A stretch of DNA of 64,000 bases from Tolypeutes matacus (Eukaryota; Chordata; Mammalia; Cingulata; Chlamyphoridae): contig JAKSZT010054570.1 of assembly GCA_026826555.1 (NCBI GenBank), positions 1,250,292 through 1,314,291 on the forward strand. The letters are read 5' to 3'. Below the pieces are notes generated by a model. It did no database searches, had not been told where the DNA came from, and was given only the letters and a program-made list of their open reading frames with translations. Position 1 is the stretch's first letter; every line of letters starts with the position of its first letter. Positions 56,695 through 64,000 of this stretch are shown here, in pieces. The translations under genes and the position numbers were made by a program.

Positions 56695-56860
56695 CTTCCA
56701 GAATTAACACTTTTATTCATGTAGCAAGTACTTGGCAGATGTCTACTGTGTTCCATGTACCATTCTAGACTCTGGAGATGTAGCCATGGATGAAACAGGG
56801 AAAAACCCTGCTTTCACGGAGCTTATATTTTTTGGAAAATATGATTGGATCATGTGACTG
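56695..56860 (-). mobile_element. L2 3'-end fragment
   Basis: 'tctactgtgttccatgtacc', then 'attctagactctggagatgt' and 'aaccctgctttcacggagct', are the reverse of the L2 terminal region. Confidence 0.65.
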
Positions 56861-58335
56861 CCCTTTTTGAGGCATTTCCCACAATGCTTGCTCCATTTGG
56901 TTCAGGCTTTTTTACTTTACTTTTATTTTATCTTTAAATTTCTCTGCTAGCCCTGAGTTGCTGAGATCGCAGACGCCTTGTCAAAGAAAATAACAAAAAT
57001 CCACATACACACAGAGAAACATTATTAGAAGTTATATGTTAAAGCTTTTCTGGGGCTTAGGGTGAATTAGAGTGGTGGTTAGAATTCTGGTGTACACTAA
57101 TTCACATCCTGTCCCAAACCATAGTAAGCCAGTTGGGGTCTTGTTCATTGGCTGATGAGAAGCAACCAAGAGGATTGTAGCTTCACAGTGTAGGATACAG
57201 CAGCATGATTTCAATTTACAGAATATGCCAGTGAAACAGCGTGAGGTTTTGGCACAGTCCCCAACTCTCTGTTCTCTGAGGCCAGCAACTGCATCTTCTA
57301 GGCACTTTGTCCTTTTATCCCTTGGTATCTGTAGCCACCCAAAAACTTCTCCTAGGAAATAGGAAAATAGTCAATTAGGGCATATTTAAACATGTTTAAC
57401 CTAATAGACCACATACGTAGCATTTTCAACATATTTATATCTCGATGTCGACTTTCAGGATTTCATGATCTGAACTAATCTTCTAAGTGAATTATGACTC
57501 CAACCCACACCAACTTTATAAAGATGCCGATGAGTAATCCATCGACCTCAGCTGGATTTCATTCTTATACCTTGACTGCCTCCAATGGGGGAGAGATTAA
57601 CTTCATAAAATAAATGCACCTCTCTAGAAGTCAAGTGACAAATCAAAGCCCTTCAAATGGAGCTCAACCAAGGAAGGCCTTGTGACTTTTAGAGGTCCCT
57701 AAACCTGACTCTGCCTTTATAGATGACATTCTGTCTCATTATGAAGTACTAGGGCCAAAACTTGGAATTAGGCATGATGAAGTGAAGCCCCCTGCTTTCA
57801 GAGGAAAAATTCAGGGAGAAGAGCAAAACTACTCGTTGGTGATGCCATTTGTTGATATGGCTCAGCCAGTCCTAAGTTTATGTGGGGGCCCATGTAATGA
57901 GAACAGAGTTACAGGGGTCAACGTTAAGCAAGACCAAAAAGGACAGGGGTCTTTCCCATCCTCCCACCCCATCCTTCCATTTCCCGTGGAGGGCCCTCTT
58001 CACCTGTGGTTTCCCCTTTCACTGATGAGAGTGGGAAAGCACTTGTCAGTGTGGGAATAAACAGGATGCTTGGGGCCAGGCTGTGTGGATTTTGGGGGGA
58101 GCTCTTTCAGGAGATGTCTGGCAATGTTAGCTACCTGGCCTTTGGGGACCTTGTTACTGAACCCCCTCACAGGGAGCTGGGAGGAAGCCCTTAGTTCTGA
58201 GGAAAGGTGCGTTTAGTTGCATTCCTCCCACTAAAAGAAAAGGGGTGAGACCTCATCTGGCTTCAGTTAGGTCATTTTCCAGACAGTCTTGAACGAACAC
58301 TCGGGTCATTTCATCTGCCTGCTCTGTTTCTGCTA
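56861..58335. other. No recognised feature
   Basis: Open frames on the plus strand at 57782-58194 have no domain, no start context and overlap each other. I do not call a gene. The rest is unassigned. Confidence 0.4.
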
Positions 58336-58339
58336 GAGA

Positions 58340-59675
58340 TGCATTACCATCTCCCACTTGGATATGAATTATATCAATTTTTTCCTTGCAATTTGGTCAG
58401 ATTTTGCTATTTGTAGTTCAAGGTTATGTATAGGATCGTAGAAGTTTCATGATCACTCTATCTTTTTGATAGTTTGTTCCTCTTATTATTATATAGTGTT
58501 TCTCTTTATCCTATTATTGTTCTTAGGAATATTTTAAAAATTAAAAATTTTTTTCCCAACAGTTTTAGGTTTACAGAAAAATTGTGAAGATAGTACACGA
58601 AATTCCCATATACCCCACACCCAGTTTTCCCTATTAGGAACAGCATACATTAGTATGGTACCTTTGTTACAATTAGTAAATCAATATTAATACAGTATTA
58701 TTAACTCATTTATAATACAGGCAGATTTTGTCACATTCTGTATTCTTTCCAATTAATGTTTTTTATTAAATCATCTATATTGAGCAATAACTTATAGTCA
58801 ATAAACTGCATCAATTTAAAATGTAATTCAATGAGTTCTGACAAACACACATACCTGGGAAACCACTGCCATAATCAAGACATAGAATAGTCCCATCACC
58901 CTCAAAAGCTTCCCATTGTCTTTTTAAAAAAGATTTATTATTCCCCACCCCCACCCCTGTTGTTTTTGCACTCGCTGTCTGCTCTCTGTGTTCTTCTGTG
59001 TCTGCTTGTCTTCTCTTTAGGCAGCACTGGGAACCAATCCTGGGACCTTCTGGAATGGAGAGAGGCTGCTCAATCTCTTGCACCACCTCAGCTCCTTGGT
59101 CTGCTGCATCTCTCATTGTCTCTCTTCTGTGTCTCCTTTTGTTGTGTCATCTTGCTGTGCCAGCTCTCCTTGTGGGCCAGCTCGCTTTTTGCCAGGAGGC
59201 CCCGGGAATCGAGCCCTGGACTCCTATATGGTAGATGGGAGCACAATCGCTTGAGCCACATCTGCTTCCCCCCATTGTCTTTTGCAAGCTACCCTCTTGC
59301 TACCCCTGATCTCAGACAACTACTGCTCTGCTTTATGTCACCATAAATAGATTACATTTTAAAATAATAATTCATCCAAGTTTTTGTGTGTATCAATAGT
59401 TTTTTTTTTTTTTAAACTGAATAGTATTACATTGTAAAGATATACTACAATTTATTTATCCATTTACCTGTTGATGAACTTTGATTTGTTTCAAGCTTTC
59501 GGCTGTTTTGCATTAATAAAGCTGCTATAAATTTTTATGCACAAGCATTTGTGTGGGTAAATAACTTGCAGTGGAATGGCCAGGTCATATGGTAGGTATA
59601 GGCTTAAACTTTTAAGAAACTGCTGAATTGATTATACCGTTTTCATTCTCACCAGCAATGTACAAATCATCATAT
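58340..59675 (-). mobile_element. L1 fragments (L1-H): endonuclease piece and 3' UTR
   Basis: 58340-58510 resembles antisense L1 endonuclease ('ttgctatttgtagttcaagg', 'tatatagtgtttctctttat'). From about 58540 a separate L1 3' UTR follows ('ttaggtttacagaaaaattg', 'aattcccatataccccacac', 'aaagctgctataaattttt'), interrupted by a dimeric SINE. The order means two L1 insertions, the second truncated at about 59675. Confidence 0.75.
58925..59270 (-). mobile_element. DAS-type SINE, dimeric
   Basis: Minus strand unit 1 'gggaagcagatgtggctcaa' and unit 2 'gagctgaggtggtgcaagag', with linker and tail. Perfect 13-bp TSD 'cccattgtctttt' at 58912-58924 and 59271-59283. Unit 2 is more diverged at its A-box. 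Confidence 0.94.
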
Positions 59676-59679
59676 CTCC

Positions 59680-59882
59680 TCCTCTCACTCTGAGCTTCCT
59701 GCATTCCTCTTCTCAGGAGCCTTGTGATTACATTGGGCTCACCCAGACAATTCAGGAAAACCTCCCCATCTTAAGATCCTTCACTTATTCACATCTGCAA
59801 AATTCCCTCTGCCGGTAAGGTATCATATTCACAGGTTCTGAGGAGTATACAGTTTGGGGGAGCTATTATTCAGTTTACCACA
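59680..59882 (-). mobile_element. MLT1-like LTR fragment
   Basis: 'ttaagatccttcacttattc', 'acatctgcaaaattccctct' and 'cacaggttctgaggagtata', ending 'attcagtttaccaca', are the antisense of the first part of an MLT1 LTR. Confidence 0.65.
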
Positions 59883-59934
59883 GCTCTGCCCCCCCACCTG
59901 TTGATATTAGCAGTATCAAAGAATTTGTGGCCAT

Positions 59935-61700
59935 ATTTCACTTCCCACACTGGTATGTGTGCATGGGTAAAGTATAGTAGGAGATGAGATTAGAAAGGTT
60001 AATTGGGTAACCTGGTCATGTAGAACAATTTTGGCTAATATGAGACCCTTGGCTTTTCCTTAGAGTAAGATAAGATGTTGGAGGATTTTTGAACTGAGAA
60101 GTAAAAAGATCTGACACATTTTAATAAATCCACACTGGTTATTGTGCTGAAAGTAGACTAAAGGAAGATAAGGATGGAAGCTGGGAGGTAAGTTAGGAAG
60201 TTTTCACAATAATTCAGGTCAGTAACAAGGATGGCTTAGATCTAGGTAAAAGCAGTGGCAGTAGGAAGAAGTGGCCAGTTCCTGGGTATAATTTGCAAGG
60301 AAAGCCAAAGATTTGCTAGTGGATTGAATATGGTATGTGAGAGAAAGAGAAGAAGCAAGTGTATTTCCAAGTTTTTTTTTTTTTGACTTGAGCCATTAGA
60401 AGTGTACAGTTAAAATTTACTAACATAGGGGAAACTTCTGGAATGGTAGATTTGAGAGAGGAAGATTAGACTTCCAATTTTTCACATATTAAGGTGAGAT
60501 GCCTGTGATGGTTATGCTAATGTGTCAACTCAGCCAGATAATTGTGACCAGTTATTTGGTCAAGCAAGCACTGGCCTAATTGTAATACAAGGATATTTAT
60601 GGACTTTAGTCATCAGTGAGTTTACTGCACAGATGGCTGATTACATCTATAATCAACCAGGGAGATTGCCATCAGCAATGAGTAATGTTTTATCCAATCA
60701 CTTGAATGCCTTAAAAGGGGAAGTGATTTCAGCATTCAGAGAGAATTTTCCCATCTTGTCTTTGGACAGCCAACGTCTCCCAGAAATTCATCAAGGACCT
60801 TCATTGGATTTTCATCTGAGTTCTGCCTGCAGAATCTGGACTTGTGAATCCCCACAGTCATGTGAAAGAATTTTATAAAATCTTATACTATTTACAGATA
60901 GCTCCTGTTGATTCTGTTTCCCTAGAGAACCCTGACTAATACAATGCCTATTAGATAAGCAAATGGAGAGGCTGAGGAAGTAGTTGGATACAGAATGGAG
61001 TTTAAGGAAGAAGTCTGGGCAGAGGGTATAAAATTTGCAGTTTTCAGCATACAGGTGTTATTTTAAATCATGAAAATGGATGAAATAATCAAACTAGTGA
61101 TTACACAGAAAAGGGGACCATGGACTGTGTCCTGGAGTTCTCCAACATTGAGAGGTCAGGGAGATGAAAAGTACCCAGGAAAATAAACTGAGAAGGCATC
61201 GGCTATCAAGGTAGAAGGAAAACGAGGAGGGTGTGTTGTCTTGGAAGCCAAGTGAAGAGAGGGTTTTAAGGGTTCAGGAGTGATTAACTCAGCCACGTAA
61301 GGTGCAGATTGAAAATCGATCATTGAATATAATAACACGAAGGTCCGAAGATCATTGGTGACCTTGAGAAAAATGATTTTGATAGAGTTGGGATATGGGT
61401 ACAAAAATCTAATTAGAATAGTTTTGAGAGAATAGAAAGAGAGGAATTGAAGACTGCAATCGTTTTTAAGGTGATAAATTCTGAGGGAAGGAGATAAATG
61501 GGGTGGAACTCAAAGGTGATGTGAGATCAAAATTGGGTGGTTTTAAAGATAGGATAATAAATAGTATGTTTGGAGAAGATCCATTGGAAAGGAAGGATTC
61601 AGTATGGAGGGGAGAATGTTGATAAAGGTGAGAGAGGGGACAACTTCTGGAGAGAGATCTTTGAGCAGGCAAGATGGATGGTCCTAGACTGGTCCTAACT
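59935..61700 (-). mobile_element. L2-type ancient LINE, minus strand
   Basis: Reverse L2-like order: 'gtaggagatgagattagaaa', 'gacccttggcttttccttag', 'tccacactggttattgtgct', then after an LTR 'gaggctgaggaagtagttgg' and 'tgtgtcctggagttctccaa'. A similar order occurs in other L2-type stretches here. Open frames on the minus strand (61156-61672) are compositional. Confidence 0.55.
60504..60943 (+). mobile_element. MLT2-like solo LTR
   Basis: 'tgtgatggttatgctaatgt' to 'gagaaccctgactaataca', 440 bp, flanked by a perfect 5-bp TSD 'atgcc' at 60499-60503 and 60944-60948. Internal 'ttttatccaatcacttgaat' matches the LTR at 19008. It inserted into the L2-like sequence. Confidence 0.94.
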
Positions 61701-63401
61701 AAGAACTAGGTCCTAAGTCCACAAGGTTGGTTCTAGTTAGGATAGATAGATCATCCACATTTTGATGCAATCTGCTTCAAAAGAGTCACAACATTATGAC
61801 AGCAATCTTTTACCCACAGGACACCCAGCACCTTAATTAGAGAACTAGAAGCTATAGAAATTAAGTGACTTGTTTACATTTAACCTATGATTTTTATGGT
61901 TTCATCTTTTCCATGATTTTATCTTTTAATTTTTAATAGCTTCTATAAAAGAGTTTATAGAAAAACTGATTTGAGAAACAATATTATTAGCGCAATTTGA
62001 AGTCCCTGGGCATTTCTAACAATATGAAGAAAGCTTCCTATTGTCCCCAAACTGTCACTAATAACATTTGGAAAGGCTTCTTTTATTAAAAATTCTCTAG
62101 GAAAGAAAATATAATGAATACTAGAAAGCAATAAAGATCTTCTCACTATAAAAGCCCAAGTACATCCAAAATTACCATCAGAACTAAACATTTTCAGAGC
62201 CTGCTTGGTTTCAAGTAGGAACTGCATGTGATACCATTCTTTTTTATCCCCCATGAAATAATTCCTTATCAGAACTAAACACCGTGGCAGGACAGACATT
62301 TCTTGGAATTAATTAAGTCTGAACTTTGAGGGGGTTGCTATTCCTTGTTGGCCATACACTCTACAGCTATCTCAAGGCTTCTCTCTTTCCCCTTTATTTT
62401 ATTTCTGAAGATGTTGAGCCTTATAAAAGGTCAAGGAAAACTCTGAGAATGTAGGTTAATCAAATCAGGCAGCCATATGAGAAGCCTGTTCTCTTAGTCA
62501 TTAGAGTTAGAATAAAAGGACTATTAAATGCAAATGGTAACAGATGCCTTCATTCTTCTCTGACAGATGACTTCTTTTTCCTCTCCCATTACTCATCTCT
62601 TTCCCCCTGTTGTTTCACTTGGATAGTAAGATAACCCTGGACTCTCCTGCCTGGTGGCACTCAGACTTTTTTGGGAGACCAAAGCAAACCATGATGAAGA
62701 AAGGAAACATGGGGTTGAGTACTTGGCCTAGTACTGCTAGAGGATTCATTGGAGTTGGACTGTCTTCCCTTCTTCATCTCCTCTTGCTTGAATTGAGCGT
62801 ATCTTCTGGATTGTGTGGACCTGTGGGATAGAGAAACCTGCTTAATATGCTTACAGTCTTAAGTGAAAGACATAAAAGAAGCTTCTAATACACAAATGTG
62901 ATCCAACCCAGTTCATAAGGTAAAAGGACCCATATTTTTTAGGGACCTGTAGTGAACATCTCCTGTGTTTTTCTGCCAAGCTCCTACTTTCTTCTGGGAA
63001 CATGCTCCTATTCATTTAGGAACTGTACCTCCTTTCTACTCCATCCTCTCTCATTCTCACAACCCATCCAATAGGATAACTTTGTTCTTACATGACTTTG
63101 ATCACCCGATCACTGTTGATTAGGACAAGGATGAACATTTGACCCATGCTGCATCAATCAGAGCCCTTCCCAAGAATTTTCTATTTCCATTTTGGAGCTC
63201 AGCAACAGCATATACTGCATAAATGGATGATGATCATATAATACATTAATAAAATTTAACTTTTTATTTTATAAATGAATCTAGAAAGGGGTTATCTCTT
63301 AAACGAAATATTTATAGTTTTAATTATTTTTAAAAGATTCCATGGAATGAAATTTCTTGAGATGGCTACAAAGACATCATTACAAAACAAAATAGAGTGT
63401 C
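61701..63401. other. No gene recognised
   Basis: Mostly AT-rich single-copy sequence. A 114-codon minus-strand frame at 61955-62299 is hydrophobic at its end but matches nothing I know. 62940-63230 may be an old LTR or transposon remnant ('atcaatcagagcccttccca'). Confidence 0.35.
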
Positions 63402-63851
63402 TGTAGTAGGGTACTCTAGAGAAACAGAATTCACAGGATATATATGTATGCCAATATTAAGATATTTATTATAGGAATTGGCTCATGTGACCATGGAGAT
63501 AGGCAAGTCTGAATTCCACAGGGCAGGCTACCAGCTGGGAACTCCAATGACGGTTTCCGATGAATTCCCCAAAAGAAGATGGTTGGCCGAAGTAGAGACA
63601 GAAAATCTTTCTTCTGACTACTGAAACAGTCAGTTCTCCCTTTAAGGCCTTCAGCTGATTGGATGAAACTTCTCTCATTGCTGAAGGCAGTCTCCTTTGT
63701 TGGTTGTACATGTAATCAGCCACAAATGCAATAGACTAATGATTTTAAATCCATGAAATACCCTCATGATAACAAACAAGCTAGTGCTTGCCTGACCAAA
63801 AAGATGGACACCTTAAGCTGGCCAAGTTGACTCATGAGGCTAACCATCACA
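63402..63851 (-). mobile_element. MLT2-like solo LTR, minus strand
   Basis: 'tgtagtagggtactctagag' to 'gaggctaaccatcaca', the reverse of the LTRs at 19008 and 60504, 450 bp. TSD 'gtgtc' (63397-63401) and 'gtgtt' (63852-63856), one mismatch. Confidence 0.92.
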
Positions 63852-63917
63852 GTGTTCCTCTGACATTACTTTCATCAGCATAATTATTGCCATTCCACAA
63901 AGGCATTTTGAATGCTC

Positions 63918-64000
63918 ATAGTTTTAGTTTGCTAAATGCTGCCAAAACAATATACCAGAAATGAGTTGAATTTTACAATGGGATTTATTAACTCATGAGC
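63918..64000 (-). mobile_element. MLT1-like LTR, cut by the window edge
   Basis: 'gttttagtttgctaaatgct' and 'caatgggatttattaactca' match the 3' end of MaLR LTRs read backwards, as at 33374 and 35171. The remainder lies beyond the window. Confidence 0.65.

Noticed and set aside
57065..57110. Short inverted repeat 'gtgaattag ... ctaattcac'
   Set aside because: Nine-base arms with a 27-base spacer in AT-rich DNA are expected by chance.
57782..58194. Plus-strand frames of 92 and 62 codons
   Set aside because: They overlap in different registers, lack recognisable motifs, and have no splice or promoter context.
681..59270. tRNA genes
   Set aside because: The tRNA-like heads with A- and B-box-like sequences belong to SINEs with poly(A) tails and TSDs. 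None keeps a complete cloverleaf as a stand-alone gene.
61955..62299. 114-codon minus-strand frame
   Set aside because: No domain, no compositional coding signature, AT-rich surroundings. Kept only as a note in the unassigned region.
1..64000. CRISPR arrays, operons, phage or plasmid features
   Set aside because: The window is vertebrate nuclear DNA. There are no regularly spaced direct repeats or prokaryotic gene organisation.

Overview
This is 64 kb of mammalian nuclear DNA from a gene-poor, AT-rich region with no host gene exon that I can recognise. The animal is almost certainly a xenarthran (armadillo, sloth or anteater). At least ten loci carry tRNA-Ala-derived DAS-type SINEs with a tRNA-like head (A-box-like 'tggctcaa', B-box-like 'ggttcgat'), often as head-to-tail dimers. 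I cannot separate armadillo from sloth by eye, although I lean to armadillo. Ancient pan-mammalian layers are also present: L2, MIR, MER20, hAT, ERVL and MaLR.

Layout. 1-8.8 kb is one long minus-strand L1 broken by a SINE, by a second L1 with its own 13-bp target-site duplication (TSD), and by a solo LTR. 8.8-17 kb is mostly single-copy DNA with a few SINEs, MIRs, a possible LTR, a CTCF-like and RFX-like motif pair, a strong 90-bp palindrome and a pyrimidine/purine tract. 17-22.2 kb is a plus-strand old L1 interrupted by the 3' part of an ERVL provirus (integrase, dUTPase, 3' LTR). 22.3-23.7 kb is an L2. 24.3-28.9 kb is a minus-strand L1 that keeps its 5' end but has lost its 3' end. 29-33 kb is a much older minus-strand L1 with SINE, LTR and L2 insertions. 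33.4-35.6 kb is a two-LTR MaLR provirus.

36-39.5 kb holds an old plus-strand L1 tail and a hAT DNA transposon with a readable piece of transposase. 42.6-44.1 kb is an L1 3' end containing a probable 5'-inverted L1 insertion. 45.4-49.7 kb is the longest repeat-poor block. 49.7-50.8 kb has one LTR inserted into another of the same family. 51-58 kb is mixed single-copy DNA with SINEs, a fifth member of that LTR family and a MER20. 58.3-61.7 kb is L1 and L2 with an MLT2-like solo LTR. The window ends in another MLT2-like LTR and the start of an MLT1-like LTR.

None of the open frames looks like a functional gene. The protein-like stretches are relics of L1 ORF1 and ORF2, ERVL integrase-dUTPase and a hAT transposase, all truncated, frameshifted or interrupted. 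The interest lies in the nested insertions, many with readable target-site duplications that order the events in time, and in a few candidate regulatory or structural sequences. Family names come from recalled consensus patterns. No database search was possible, and boundaries without a TSD are approximate.
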